Origin: Burkholderiaceae bacterium
Lineage (GTDB): Bacteria; Pseudomonadota; Gammaproteobacteria; Burkholderiales; Burkholderiaceae_D
Reading direction: 5' to 3'
DNA: 64,000 nucleotides
Assembly (NCBI GenBank): GCA_004298905.1
Contig: SCTK01000005.1
Coordinates: 248,001-312,000, forward strand
Shown: in pieces, positions 20,246 to 29,899 of the stretch
Layout of the letters: each line of letters opens with the position of its first letter
How positions within the stretch are numbered: the stretch's first letter is position 1
Translations under genes and position numbers: made by a program
The notes under the pieces: model-generated
Told to the model about the DNA's origin: nothing
Seen by the model: the letters and a program-made list of their open reading frames with translations, nothing else
Databases searched by the model: none

Positions 20246-20649
20246 ACACCGCAGAAGACCTGGGCCAGAACAGCCCACTGGTACTGAATCTACGTCGTCA
20301 GTTGGATCTGGGTAGCCAGTCGCTCACGCTGCGCCAGCAACATCGCCTGGCCCAGGCACGCAAGGTGGCACTGCTACAGCAGCGTCAGGTCAGCCACCTG
20401 CAACTGGCACTTTCCGGCAGTCACACGCTGCCGCACGAACATCTCAAAGCGCGTCATTGGGCCGCAGCCCTGACCTGCGTGCTGGTGCTCGCAGGGGCGC
20501 TGTTGTTTCTGCAGGAGTGGGAGCAAAGCAGACATCAGGAAGAATTGGCGGATATCGACAGCGCCGTGTTGAGCGATGACCTGCCTGTTTCTGCCTATCT
20601 GGATCACGGCTTCAAGCATTTCGTACTCGCCGCGCAGGATGGTCAATGA
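20242..20649 (+). CDS. DUF3619 family single-pass membrane protein (possible anti-sigma factor)
   Basis: A 135-residue protein whose N-terminal ~75 residues are polar and helical (LRRQLDLGSQSLTLRQQHRL), followed by one membrane helix (about 76-96, AAALTCVLVLAGALLFL) and a short acidic C-terminal part. The ATG at 20242 overlaps the sigma factor stop and has AAAGGGGATC upstream. The layout (cytoplasmic N-part, one helix, small outer part, directly after an ECF sigma gene) is that of anti-sigma factors. I see no ZAS or RseA motif, so this is inference. Confidence 0.75.
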   Translation: MNTAEDLGQNSPLVLNLRRQLDLGSQSLTLRQQHRLAQARKVALLQQRQVSHLQLALSGSHTLPHEHLKARHWAAALTCVLVLAGALLFLQEWEQSRHQEELADIDSAVLSDDLPVSAYLDHGFKHFVLAAQDGQ

Positions 20650-21365
20650 GCTTGGAAGCAAGGCGCATCGGCACCCTCTTCCCTCACTTGGCCCAGTGGT
20701 GCCTGTTGCTGTTGTTCGTGATTGCAGTCCCGACCGGTCAGGCCGCAGCGGCGGCTTCCCCGCTTGCGCCATCCACGCAGAGCGGGCAGACCCCCGCCAC
20801 TGCACCCGCCCGTGCCAACGCCTCCAGCAATCCGAACTGGAGTCAGCTTAACCCGGATCAACAAACCATCCTTGCCCCTCTGTCCGGTGAGTGGAATGGT
20901 TTGTCGGCCCCCCGCAAGCAAAAGTGGATTCAAATTGCACAGCGCTACAAAACCATGCAGCCGGAAGATCAGCAGCGCCTGCAATCGCAGATGCGCGACT
21001 GGGCGCGGCTCACACCGGAAGAGCGGCGCACCGCGCGAGAAAATTATCGCAAGATTGAACATCTGCCGAAGGAAAAAAAACAAGAGCGCTGGGCAGCCTA
21101 CCAGCAACTGCCGCCGGAGAAAAAACAGCAGTTGAAGAAGCCACCGGTCAGCGCCAAAAAACCGGTGGCTCCGCCTGCCGGCAATATCAGCAAGAGCAGC
21201 GCCTCGGTGCCCGTCCTGCAAACCCGCAAGAAAGTACCGAAGCATGCCGCGATTCAAAGCACACATCGTGATGCCGAAGCTGCCAGCGCCGTGCCGCCCG
21301 CCGCCAAAGTGAAAGCAGCGGATGCAGGCGGCAAGGACAACGGATCAACCGCCCCGTCTCGTTAA
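20646..21365 (+). CDS. DUF3106 family exported protein
   Basis: A 239-residue protein with an N-terminal signal or anchor helix (about 16-35, ending GQAAAAA). A repetitive helical domain (about 60-165) follows, with spaced Trp/Leu/Pro units such as WSQLNPDQQ, WARLTPEERRTAR and YQQLPPEKKQQL. The tail is basic and Ala-rich. The LTPEER-type repeats recall periplasmic Spy/LTXXQ-like chaperones and sensors, though homology is not claimed. Its start overlaps the DUF3619 gene by 4 nt. A periplasmic stress-sensing role is a guess from context. Confidence 0.8.
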   Translation: MSLEARRIGTLFPHLAQWCLLLLFVIAVPTGQAAAAASPLAPSTQSGQTPATAPARANASSNPNWSQLNPDQQTILAPLSGEWNGLSAPRKQKWIQIAQRYKTMQPEDQQRLQSQMRDWARLTPEERRTARENYRKIEHLPKEKKQERWAAYQQLPPEKKQQLKKPPVSAKKPVAPPAGNISKSSASVPVLQTRKKVPKHAAIQSTHRDAEAASAVPPAAKVKAADAGGKDNGSTAPSR

Positions 21366-21380
21366 CTTCGCTGCGCCAGA

Positions 21381-21890
21381 ATGGCGCGCGACCCTACCTT
21401 TGCCAACACTGTGATGATCGATCGCCACGCCGCTGCATCTACTCCTGTCCCCACCTCGCTCACGCAAGCCCCCAGCTTGCGGGCCCGTTTTGGCAGTGCC
21501 ATCTACGAAGGCGTGTTGCTGTTTGGAGTGCTGTTCATTTTTGCCTATCCCTATCTGGCGTTGACGCATCAAATCTTTCCCCTGCCCGATCTGCAACGCC
21601 ATCTTTTTCAGTTTTATATTTTTCTGGTGCTGGGCGGCTACTTTGTTTTTTTCTGGTGCCGCAGTGGGCAAACGCTGGCGATGAAGACCTGGCACGTTCG
21701 CTTAGTCGCTACCGGCGGCCAGCCGCCTCAGCCTGGCCGCGCAGCCTTGCGCTATGCGCTTGCATGGTTGAGCTTTTCAGCTTTCTTGCTGGGTTTTTTG
21801 TGGGCGCTGTTTGATCGCGACCGGCAATTTCTGCATGATCGCATCCTGGGCACACGGCTGGTGACAACGCGCGAGCCGCCTTTGCATTAG
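21381..21890 (+). CDS. RDD family membrane protein
   Basis: A 169-residue protein with three to four membrane helices typical of RDD proteins: [19 protein letters not shown], an aromatic helix ([20 protein letters not shown]) and the late basic loop [21 protein letters not shown] proteins are thought to move small molecules or help membrane partners. The gene follows the DUF3106 gene by 15 bp and ends tail-to-tail with fadD, overlapping it by 4 bp. Confidence 0.88.
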   Translation: MARDPTFANTVMIDRHAAASTPVPTSLTQAPSLRARFGSAIYEGVLLFGVLFIFAYPYLALTHQIFPLPDLQRHLFQFYIFLVLGGYFVFFWCRSGQTLAMKTWHVRLVATGGQPPQPGRAALRYALAWLSFSAFLLGFLWALFDRDRQFLHDRILGTRLVTTREPPLH

Positions 21891-23542
21891 TCGCGCAACA
21901 TCCGGCGCAAAACCTTGCCCACGGGCGACTTGGGCAGTTCGGTGCGAAATTCAACCACCCTGGGTCGTTTGTAGCCGGTCAGATTTTCCTTGCAGTGGGC
22001 GCGCACCTGTGCTTCGGTCAATGCCGGATCTTTCTTGACGATGACCAGCTTGACCGCTTCGCCCGTGCGCTCGTCCTTGATGCCCACCACTGCGGACTCC
22101 AGCACGCCCGGCAACATCGCCACCACATCTTCGATTTCATTCGGATAGACGTTGAAGCCGGAGACCAGAATCATGTCCTTCTTGCGATCGGTGATGCGCA
22201 CATAGCCGGTCTCATCCACGACTGCGATATCGCCGGTTTTCAGCCAGCCATCTGCCGTTAGCACTTCGCGAGTTTCATCGGGCCGTTGCCAATAACCCAG
22301 CATGACTTGCGGCCCACGCACGCATAACTCACCTTCTTCACCGAGGCCCAATTCATTGAAATTGTCGTCGCGAATGGAGATCTCGGTCGAAGGCAGCGGC
22401 AAGCCGATGCTGCCGTTGTATTGCGCGTCCGGCAGATTGACGCACACGCCGGGGGAGCATTCCGTCAAGCCATAGGCTTCGACAATTGGATCGCCCGTCA
22501 TCTCGCGCCAGCGTTCGGCCACCGCCCGCTGCACCGCTGCGCCGCCACCCAGCGTCAAACGCAAATGCGAAAAATCCAGGCTGGAAAATCCGGGCGTGTT
22601 GAGCAAACCATTGAACAGGGTATTGACCCCCGTGATCACCGTAAACGGATACTGGCGCAGGGTTTTGACAAAGCCCGGCAGATCGCGCGGGTTGGTAATC
22701 AGAATGCAATGGCCACCCAACACAATGAACAGCATACAGTTGGCCGTCAGGCAAAAGATGTGATACAGCGGCAACGCGGTAATCGCCTGTTCGCTCTGTT
22801 CGCGCAACGAGCCTTTGAGCCAGGCATGGGCCTCGGCAAGGTTGGCGGCGATGTTCCGATGCGTCAGCATGGCGCCCTTGGCAACACCGGTGGTGCCGCC
22901 GGTGTATTGCAAAAATGCGATGTCGTTCAGGGCCAGTGCAGGCCGCGTAAATTGCGCCCGCGTGCCACGATACAAGGCATCGGCAAACGACAGTGCAGCG
23001 GGGATCTGCCAGGCCGGCACCATTTTTTTCACCCGCTTGACCACCAGATTCACGAGCCAGCGTTTTGGAATCGGCAGCATGTCGCCGATCTGCGTCGTCA
23101 CCACCGCCTTGATCGCGGTCTTGTCCAGCACGGCTTGCAGCGTGTGCGCAAAATTTTCCACGATCACGATCACCTTGGCGCCGGAATCCTTCATTTGGTG
23201 TTCCAGCTCATGCGCGGTGTACAGAGGATTGACGTTGACCACCGTAAAACCGGCGCGCAGCACGCCGAACAACGCGATGGGATATTGCAGCAGATTGGGC
23301 ATCATGATCGCCACACGATCCCCCTTCTGCATGCCCGGGATGTTTTGCAGAAAAGCTGCGAACTGGCGGCTCAAGCGCTCGAGTTCAGCATAGGTGATCG
23401 CGTGTCCCATATTGGAAAAAGCGGGCAGCGCAGCGTATTTCTGGCAACTGCCTTCCAGTATTTCAGGCAGCGTCATCAGAGCCGCTTCGTCAATCTCCGC
23501 CGGCACACCTTCGGCGTAACTTTTCAGCCAGACTTTTTCCAT
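21887..23542 (-). CDS. fadD: Long-chain fatty acid-CoA ligase
   Basis: An AMP-forming acyl-CoA synthetase (551 residues) that activates fatty acids for beta-oxidation. The AMP-binding P-loop is [51 protein letters not shown] and the C-terminal lysine region [14 protein letters not shown] complete the family set. It lies about 150 bp downstream of the sco genes, beyond their terminator. Confidence 0.95.
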   Translation of the reverse strand: MEKVWLKSYAEGVPAEIDEAALMTLPEILEGSCQKYAALPAFSNMGHAITYAELERLSRQFAAFLQNIPGMQKGDRVAIMMPNLLQYPIALFGVLRAGFTVVNVNPLYTAHELEHQMKDSGAKVIVIVENFAHTLQAVLDKTAIKAVVTTQIGDMLPIPKRWLVNLVVKRVKKMVPAWQIPAALSFADALYRGTRAQFTRPALALNDIAFLQYTGGTTGVAKGAMLTHRNIAANLAEAHAWLKGSLREQSEQAITALPLYHIFCLTANCMLFIVLGGHCILITNPRDLPGFVKTLRQYPFTVITGVNTLFNGLLNTPGFSSLDFSHLRLTLGGGAAVQRAVAERWREMTGDPIVEAYGLTECSPGVCVNLPDAQYNGSIGLPLPSTEISIRDDNFNELGLGEEGELCVRGPQVMLGYWQRPDETREVLTADGWLKTGDIAVVDETGYVRITDRKKDMILVSGFNVYPNEIEDVVAMLPGVLESAVVGIKDERTGEAVKLVIVKKDPALTEAQVRAHCKENLTGYKRPRVVEFRTELPKSPVGKVLRRMLRD

Positions 23543-23652
23543 TGCTCGTCTCCGTTATTGTTCCGTTATTGATTTTCTTTCATCGTGCCGCGGCACAGCG
23601 GCCTTGATATTGAATTTGTATCACACCCTACCCAAAGATGGAACCCGGAAAT

Positions 23653-23676
23653 AAAAAAGCCCGGACACGCCGGGCT
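23653..23676 (-). terminator. Rho-independent terminator after scoB
   Basis: A perfect 7-bp stem (AGCCCGG / CCGGGCT, 5-nt loop) is followed on the minus strand by six T, just 20 bp after the scoB stop. It separates the sco genes from fadD. Confidence 0.88.
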
Positions 23677-23696
23677 GATATTTACGATAGCACCTG

Positions 23697-24332
23697 TCAA
23701 CCGGCGAACTGTACCGGACAACCCGTTTTCAGACGGATTTCATCGGCAGTCACCTCCGGCGCCAATTCGATACAACGCAAACCTTCGCGGGTGACATCAA
23801 GCACACACAGATCGGTGATGATGCGGTTGATCACGCCCACTCCGGTCAGCGGCAAGGTGCAGGATTGCAGAATCTTGTGTTCGCCATTCTTGGCGCAGTG
23901 CTCCATCAGCACGACCACCCGTTTGACACCCGCGACCAGATCCATCGCGCCGCCCATGCCCTTGACCAGCTTGCCGGGGATCATCCAGTTGGCCAGGTCG
24001 CCCTTCTCGCTCACCTGCATGGCGCCGAGAATGGCGAGGTTGATGTGGCCGCCGCGAATCATGGCGAAGGAGTCGGCGCTGGAAAAAAAACTTGATCCGG
24101 AACTTGTCGTCACGGTTTGTTTGCCGGCATTGATAAGATCGGGATCGACTTCAGCTTCGGTGGGAAACGGGCCGATACCCAGCAAGCCGTTTTCCGATTG
24201 CAACATCACATCCATCCCCGCAGGAATGTAGTTGGCTACCAGCGTGGGCAAGCCGATGCCGAGGTTGACGTAAAAGCCATCGCGCAATTCCTGGGCTGCG
24301 CGCACCGCCATTTCATCTCTTGTCCAGGCCAT
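23697..24332 (-). CDS. scoB: 3-oxoacid CoA-transferase subunit B
   Basis: The beta subunit of succinyl-CoA:3-ketoacid CoA-transferase, which activates acetoacetate with succinyl-CoA. The catalytic Glu lies in [29 protein letters not shown] and the Gly-rich [10 protein letters not shown] stretch are typical. The true start is [14 protein letters not shown] at 24332, giving 211 residues; the open frame further upstream overlaps scoA and has no family similarity. It starts 7 bp after scoA. Confidence 0.95.
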   Translation of the reverse strand: MAWTRDEMAVRAAQELRDGFYVNLGIGLPTLVANYIPAGMDVMLQSENGLLGIGPFPTEAEVDPDLINAGKQTVTTSSGSSFFSSADSFAMIRGGHINLAILGAMQVSEKGDLANWMIPGKLVKGMGGAMDLVAGVKRVVVLMEHCAKNGEHKILQSCTLPLTGVGVINRIITDLCVLDVTREGLRCIELAPEVTADEIRLKTGCPVQFAG

Positions 24333-24339
24333 GCTGTCC

Positions 24340-25038
24340 TCACTGGGGTCGGGTGGTGCGTTGCTCGATCCGTTTTTCCGGCGTGGCGTTGAGCACGATG
24401 CGCTGCACGAAAATACTGGGGGTGTGAACATGGTCGGGATCAAACGAACCCAGCTCGACCAGTTCCTCGACTTCGACCACGGTGATGCGGCCCGCCATCG
24501 CACACATGGGGTTGAAGTTGCGCGCAGTCTTACGGAAAATAAGATTGCCCGAGGGATCGGCCTTCCAGGCTTTGACCAGCGCCACATCCGCAGTCAACGA
24601 ATGTTCCATCACATAATTCTCGCCATTGAACTGGCGGATCTCCTTGCCCTCGGCGACGATGGTGCCGACACCCGTTTTGGTGAAGAAGGCAGGAATGCCG
24701 GCGCCACCGGCACGCAGCTTTTCCGCCAGCGTACCCTGCGGCGTGAATTCGAGTTCCAGTTCACCGGACAGATATTGCCGCTCGAATTCCTTGTTCTCGC
24801 CGACATACGATGAAATCATTTTCTTGATCTGGCGCGTGGTCAGCAATTGACCCAAACCAAAACCATCTACCCCGGCATTGTTGCTGATAACAGTGAAACC
24901 ATTTTTGCCGGTATCGCGCAATGCAGCAATCAAGGATTCGGGGATGCCGCACAAGCCGAAGCCACCCACGGCCAGCGTCATGTCATCCTTGATAATGCCG
25001 TCCAGAGCGGCTTGTGCGCTTTCGAAGACCTTGTTCAT
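24340..25038 (-). CDS. scoA: 3-oxoacid CoA-transferase subunit A
   Basis: The alpha subunit (232 residues) pairs with ScoB. The CoA-transferase signature [13 protein letters not shown] is near residue 27, and [14 protein letters not shown] and [19 protein letters not shown] follow. With the adjacent SDR gene and fadD the locus suggests use of acetoacetate or polyhydroxybutyrate breakdown products. Confidence 0.95.
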   Translation of the reverse strand: MNKVFESAQAALDGIIKDDMTLAVGGFGLCGIPESLIAALRDTGKNGFTVISNNAGVDGFGLGQLLTTRQIKKMISSYVGENKEFERQYLSGELELEFTPQGTLAEKLRAGGAGIPAFFTKTGVGTIVAEGKEIRQFNGENYVMEHSLTADVALVKAWKADPSGNLIFRKTARNFNPMCAMAGRITVVEVEELVELGSFDPDHVHTPSIFVQRIVLNATPEKRIEQRTTRPQ

Positions 25039-25123
25039 GGCTTATTTCCCTTACGGAGAGCGAAGGCCGATTATGCACCGCCTACCGCAATGCAGCAAGA
25101 CCAGAAACGGCGCGGCGACGCGC

Positions 25124-25909
25124 TCAGCCGACACTCAAGCCATCGTCGGCATTCATCACCGCGCCGTTGATGAAATGCGATTGATCGGAGGCCAGCAACA
25201 ACAAGAGGCCGTCGAGATCTTCAGGATTGCCGATGCGTTTGCGCGGCAGAATTTGCAGCAACTTCTCGCCCGCGTCGCTGGATAAATGCGCCGCGTTGAT
25301 TTCGGTTTGAATATAGCCGGGACAAATGACATTGGTATTGATGCCGTAGCGCCCCCATTCGAGCGCCATTACCTTGGTCATTTGAATCACTGCCGCCTTG
25401 GAAATGCTGTACACCCCCAACTGCGACAAGGCGCGCACGCCCGCGACCGAAGAAATATTGACGATGCGGAAACGCGGTTTGCCGGCGTTCTGATGATTGC
25501 TGCGCGCGATCATGCGCTTGGCAACTTCCTGTGCCACGAAGAACGCACCCTTGGTATTGGTGTCGAGCACTTCGTCGTAATTTTCCGGCGTGACATCCTG
25601 CAAGCGCTGCGTCAGACTGATGCCGGAATTGTTGACCAGAATATCGATGGCGCCGGCCTCGGTTTCTGCGTGCGCCACCGCCGATTTGATCGACGCATAA
25701 TCTGTCACGTCGAGCTGCACCACATGCGCTTCGCCACCCTCGGCCTCGATCTCAGCGCGCAATTCCTTGAGCCTGTCCACACGCCGTGACGCCAGCACCA
25801 CGCTCGCACCCGCACGTGACAGGACGCGCGCAAAACGCTCGCCTAAGCCACTGGACGCACCCGTGACCATGGCAATTTTTCCTTCGAGATTAACGGATAC
25901 ACCCATCAT
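25124..25909 (-). CDS. SDR family oxidoreductase
   Basis: A classical short-chain dehydrogenase (261 residues). The cofactor motif TGASSGLG is at about 16-23, the structural motif reads NNSG (usually NNAG), and the Ser-Tyr-Lys triad is in ISSVAG and YSISKAA. The Arg pair in ASRRVDRL suggests NADP(H), not NAD. Substrate cannot be told; a 3-oxoacyl or acetoacetyl reductase would fit the neighbouring sco genes. An internal ATG at 25906 is an equal start. Confidence 0.9.
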   Translation of the reverse strand: MMGVSVNLEGKIAMVTGASSGLGERFARVLSRAGASVVLASRRVDRLKELRAEIEAEGGEAHVVQLDVTDYASIKSAVAHAETEAGAIDILVNNSGISLTQRLQDVTPENYDEVLDTNTKGAFFVAQEVAKRMIARSNHQNAGKPRFRIVNISSVAGVRALSQLGVYSISKAAVIQMTKVMALEWGRYGINTNVICPGYIQTEINAAHLSSDAGEKLLQILPRKRIGNPEDLDGLLLLLASDQSHFINGAVMNADDGLSVG

Positions 25910-25985
25910 GTCCTCCTGCGGTCAGTGTGTTGGGCGCTATGCTGACACAATTTGCATCCTGCCATAAGCGGGAATTGCTGCGGAA

Positions 25986-26579
25986 TTATGGGGCTGAAGT
26001 TTTGATCCCCGGCCAGTGGCCACCCAACATCTTGTCGAGCCAGAAAGCGCCGATCTGCGTTTTGACATCAGTCACTTTTCCATCGCGTATCCATTGCATC
26101 AATTCGGCCGGTGTCGCGCGAAACGTTTGCAGGAATTCCTCGTCATCGAGTTGCGCCTGACGCTGCTCCAACTGAGTCGCCAGAAAAATTTCGATGCGCT
26201 CGGTGGAATAGGAAATCACCGGGTGAATATGGGTCAGGTGCTGGAGTCGATGCGCGTAGTAACCGGTCTCTTCCAGCAGTTCGCGGCGCGCGCATTCCAG
26301 CGGTTCTTCGTGCGGATCAAGTTTGCCGGCCGGGAATTCAATCATCACCTGCCCGATTGGATAGCGGAACTGACGTTCCAGCAGGATCGTGCCATCATCA
26401 AACACGGGAATGATCATCGCCGCGCCGGGATGGACCGTGTATTCGCGGATCGCCAGCGCGCCGCTGGGCAGCCGAACCTGATCGACGTTGACGCGCATCA
26501 ACACGCCATCGAAAGCACGCTCACTGCTGACCTTTTGCTCCAGCAAGCCACGATCATCGAAGCGGTCCTGTTCGGCCAT
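25986..26579 (-). CDS. Nudix hydrolase, ADP-ribose pyrophosphatase-like
   Basis: A 197-residue Nudix enzyme. The Nudix box GKLDPHEEPLECARRELLEETGY is complete, and the region before it (LLERQFRYPIGQVMIEFPAG) matches the ADP-ribose/ADP-sugar pyrophosphatase group (NudF type). It follows the DUF2818 gene by 10 bp at the end of the nuo transcription unit, where breaking down NAD-derived ADP-ribose would make sense. Confidence 0.9.
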   Translation of the reverse strand: MAEQDRFDDRGLLEQKVSSERAFDGVLMRVNVDQVRLPSGALAIREYTVHPGAAMIIPVFDDGTILLERQFRYPIGQVMIEFPAGKLDPHEEPLECARRELLEETGYYAHRLQHLTHIHPVISYSTERIEIFLATQLEQRQAQLDDEEFLQTFRATPAELMQWIRDGKVTDVKTQIGAFWLDKMLGGHWPGIKTSAP

Positions 26580-26589
26580 GTGGAAATCC

Positions 26590-26910
26590 TCAATGCGGAT
26601 GATGGCGTTTCAGATAGCGCCAGACAAAACCCGGATAAGCCAGCACGAGAAAAAAACAGAGCGTGACGGCATAAAATTCCCAGCTCTGATGTTGAACGTT
26701 ACCGCTGCGCGCCTCGAGCCACCACGCCAGCACGCCGATCAGGAGGTAGTAGAACAGGCACTCACACAGTCGCAGCCAGAACGGTTTGCGGTCATGACCC
26801 AACCAGTGCGGCAGTGGCAATACTAACAGCACACGCTCAGTGACAAACGGCAGATTGGCAGCAAGCAATGCCAGCAAGAGCAATAGAATGATGCTGGTAC
26901 CAGCGTTCAT
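26590..26910 (-). CDS. DUF2818 family membrane protein
   Basis: A 106-residue protein with three membrane helices (about 5-25, 50-65, 78-97) and a His-rich tail. DUF2818 genes typically sit next to nuoN in betaproteobacteria, as here (6 bp gap). A role in complex I assembly or stability is often assumed from position alone. Confidence 0.85.
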   Translation of the reverse strand: MNAGTSIILLLLLALLAANLPFVTERVLLVLPLPHWLGHDRKPFWLRLCECLFYYLLIGVLAWWLEARSGNVQHQSWEFYAVTLCFFLVLAYPGFVWRYLKRHHPH

Positions 26911-26916
26911 TACTGT

Positions 26917-28386
26917 TTAACTGCGCAGCGTGATGTCGATCACTTGCAGACAGAGCGTCAGCAAAGGCCCGGGCAAGAGGCCCAGCAGCAATGCCGCGAC
27001 CCCGGTCGTGCTCAGCGCCAGGTGCAGATCGCGACGCGGCGTCAACGGTTGCGTGTCGGTCGGCTCATCGAAATACATCAGCTTGACCACACGCAGATAG
27101 TAGAACGCGCCAATCAGCGAGGTCATCACCGCCACCACCGCCAGCCAGACATGACCGGCATTGACCACTTCCTGCAGCACGACCAGTTTGGCCTGGAAGC
27201 CCACCGTGGGCGGTACGCCCGCCAACGAGAACATCAGGATCAACATCAGGAAAGCGTACCAGGGGCTACGCTTGTGCAAGCCTTTGAGGTCGCTCAATTC
27301 CTCTGCTTCGAAATCGGCACGTGACAGCAACAGGATCATGCCGAAGGTGCCGAGCGTGGTCAGCACATAAGTGATGACGTAGAACAAAGCGGCGCTATAG
27401 GCATGCGGTGCCGACAGTAGATTGTTGTTGACCACCCCAGCCGTCAAGCCGAGCAGCACAAAACCCATGTGCGAAATAGTGGAGTAGGCAAGCATGCGCT
27501 TGAGATTTTTTTGCGCGATGGCGACCAGATTACCGACCACCAGCGACAACACTGCCAATACGATCAGCATGTCTTGCCACACCAGCGACATATAGATCAT
27601 GCCTTCGATCAGAATGCGGAAAGCGATTGCAAACGCAGCCAGCTTGGGCGCAGCGCCAATCAGCAGCGTCACGACTGTGGGTGCACCTTGATACACATCC
27701 GGCACCCACATGTGAAAAGGCACCGCGCCGAATTTGAACGCCAGGCCAGCAATGATGAAGACCAATCCCAGCACGAGCAAGGGATCGTTGGCGGGCTGCG
27801 TGTTCAGCAAATACGCCATTTCCGGGAAATTCAGCAAGCCGCCGGTCGCGCCATACACCATCGAAATGCCATACAGGATGAAACCGGAAGCCAGCGCACC
27901 CAGCACAAAATATTTCATCGCCGCTTCCGAAGCCACTACATGATCGCGGCGCAACGCCACCAGGGCATAGAGCGACAGCGACATCATTTCCAGGCCCAGA
28001 TAAACGATGATGAAGTTGTTGGCCGAAATCATCACCATCTGCCCCAACAGGGCAAACAGCGACAGCGTATAAAACTCACCCTTGTAAATCGCACGGCTCT
28101 GGGTGTACTGGCGCGACATCATGAAAATGAAGAGCAGCGCGAGCGCGGCACAAAGCTTGAGCAGGTTGGACAAGGCATCCGACACGAACATGCCGTTGAA
28201 AAGATAGAACGTCTCGCCTTGCATCAAGTACGCACCAGACAGCACGGCCGTGCCCAGCAAGGTGAAGATCGACAAGGCGTGGGTCCAGCAGCGCTGCTCA
28301 TCCTTGAGATACAGATCCACCACCATGATCGTCATGATCATCAGTGTCAGAAAAATTTCCGGGTAGGCGGGAATCAGGTTGGACAT
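26917..28386 (-). CDS. nuoN: NADH-quinone oxidoreductase subunit N
   Basis: One of the three antiporter-like proton-pumping subunits of complex I (489 residues, about 14 membrane helices). The conserved pump segment GLAFKFGAVPFHMWVPDVYQ contains the key Lys and His, with ISHMGFVLLG following. Confidence 0.97.
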   Translation of the reverse strand: MSNLIPAYPEIFLTLMIMTIMVVDLYLKDEQRCWTHALSIFTLLGTAVLSGAYLMQGETFYLFNGMFVSDALSNLLKLCAALALLFIFMMSRQYTQSRAIYKGEFYTLSLFALLGQMVMISANNFIIVYLGLEMMSLSLYALVALRRDHVVASEAAMKYFVLGALASGFILYGISMVYGATGGLLNFPEMAYLLNTQPANDPLLVLGLVFIIAGLAFKFGAVPFHMWVPDVYQGAPTVVTLLIGAAPKLAAFAIAFRILIEGMIYMSLVWQDMLIVLAVLSLVVGNLVAIAQKNLKRMLAYSTISHMGFVLLGLTAGVVNNNLLSAPHAYSAALFYVITYVLTTLGTFGMILLLSRADFEAEELSDLKGLHKRSPWYAFLMLILMFSLAGVPPTVGFQAKLVVLQEVVNAGHVWLAVVAVMTSLIGAFYYLRVVKLMYFDEPTDTQPLTPRRDLHLALSTTGVAALLLGLLPGPLLTLCLQVIDITLRS

Positions 28387-28398
28387 GATGTTGGAATC

Positions 28399-29880
28399 TT
28401 AAAGTTTCGAGGTCGCCACATGCTTGAGCAAATCGCTCACAGAGACATGCATGACTTCGGTGAACGGGAAGGGGTAAATCCCCATCGCCAGCACCGCAAT
28501 GGCCAGTAGTGCCAGCATCACCAACTCGCGGCAGGACAAATCCGTCAACGCCGCGACGTGGTCATGCTTGACTGCGCCGAAGATCACGCGCTTGATCATC
28601 CACAAGGAATAGGCGGCGCCAAAAATCAGCGTAGTGGCGGCCAGCAGACCAATCCAGAAGTTGTATTCGACGCCGCCGAGAATCACCATGAACTCACCGA
28701 CAAAACCGCTGGTCGCGGGCAGACCGCAGTTGGCCATGGCGAAAAACACCGCCAGCGCCGCAAACTTCGGCATGGTGTTGACCACGCCGCCATAGTCGGC
28801 GATCTGGCGCGAATGCACACGGTCGTACAGCACGCCGATGCAGAGGAACATCGCGCCGGAAATAAAGCCGTGTGAAATCATTTGCACGATGGCGCCTTCG
28901 GTGCCGAGCGTGTTGAAAATAAAGAATCCCAGCGTGACAAAACCCATATGCGCAATCGAGGAATACGCCACCAGTTTCTTCATGTCCGCCTGCACCAGCG
29001 CCACCAGCCCGATGTAGACCACAGCAATCAGCGACAGCATGATCATCAGCCCGGACAACTCATGGCTGGCGTCGGGCGTGATCGGCAGCGAGAAACGCAG
29101 AAAACCGTAAGCACCCAGCTTGAGCATGATCGCCGCCAGCACCACCGAACCGCCAGTGGGCGCTTCGACGTGCGCATCGGGTAGCCAGGTATGCACCGGC
29201 CACATCGGCACCTTGACGGCAAACGCTGTCAGGAAAGCGAAAAAGATCAGGATCTGTTCCTTGCGTGTCAGCGCCAGATTGTGCCAGCCGAGGATGTCGA
29301 ACGTGCCCGACTCGCGATACAGATAGATGAAGGCCACCAGCGTCAGTAACGACCCGAGCAAGGTGTAGAGGAAAAACTTGAACGCCGCATAAACGCGGTT
29401 GGGCCCGCCCCAGACGCCGATGATGACGTACATCGGAATCAGCGTCGCTTCAAAGAAGATGTAGAACAGCAAGCCATCCAGCGCACAGAACACGCCGATC
29501 ATCAGGCCCGACAGAATCAGGAATGAGGCCATGTATTGCGCCACGTGGGTCTCGATCACTTCCCAGGCCGAGGTGATGACGATCACCGTAATGAACGAGG
29601 TCAGCAACACAAACCAGATCGAGATGCCATCGATACCGAGCGAGTACTGCACATTGAAACGCGCAATCCAGTCGATTTTCTCAACGAACTGCATCCCGTG
29701 CGCCGCAGCATCGAAACCTGTATAGAGCGGCAGGGTCAAGGCAAAACCGATCAAGGCGCCAATCAGTGCAATACCGCGCACGATGTTGGGATTGCGGTCG
29801 TTACCGCAGGCGAGAATCAGCAGGCCAAACAGAATCGGCGTCCAGATGGCGAGGCTGAGATACGGCAAGGTTGTCGTCAT
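28399..29880 (-). CDS. nuoM: NADH-quinone oxidoreductase subunit M
   Basis: An antiporter-like pump subunit of complex I (493 residues). The conserved membrane Glu is in the FFEATLIPMYVIIG helix near residue 144, and AFAVKVPMWPVHTWLPDAH is the pump Lys/His segment. It ends 12 bp before nuoN. Confidence 0.97.
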   Translation of the reverse strand: MTTTLPYLSLAIWTPILFGLLILACGNDRNPNIVRGIALIGALIGFALTLPLYTGFDAAAHGMQFVEKIDWIARFNVQYSLGIDGISIWFVLLTSFITVIVITSAWEVIETHVAQYMASFLILSGLMIGVFCALDGLLFYIFFEATLIPMYVIIGVWGGPNRVYAAFKFFLYTLLGSLLTLVAFIYLYRESGTFDILGWHNLALTRKEQILIFFAFLTAFAVKVPMWPVHTWLPDAHVEAPTGGSVVLAAIMLKLGAYGFLRFSLPITPDASHELSGLMIMLSLIAVVYIGLVALVQADMKKLVAYSSIAHMGFVTLGFFIFNTLGTEGAIVQMISHGFISGAMFLCIGVLYDRVHSRQIADYGGVVNTMPKFAALAVFFAMANCGLPATSGFVGEFMVILGGVEYNFWIGLLAATTLIFGAAYSLWMIKRVIFGAVKHDHVAALTDLSCRELVMLALLAIAVLAMGIYPFPFTEVMHVSVSDLLKHVATSKL

Positions 29881-29899
29881 TTTTATTGTCCCCGGCCCG

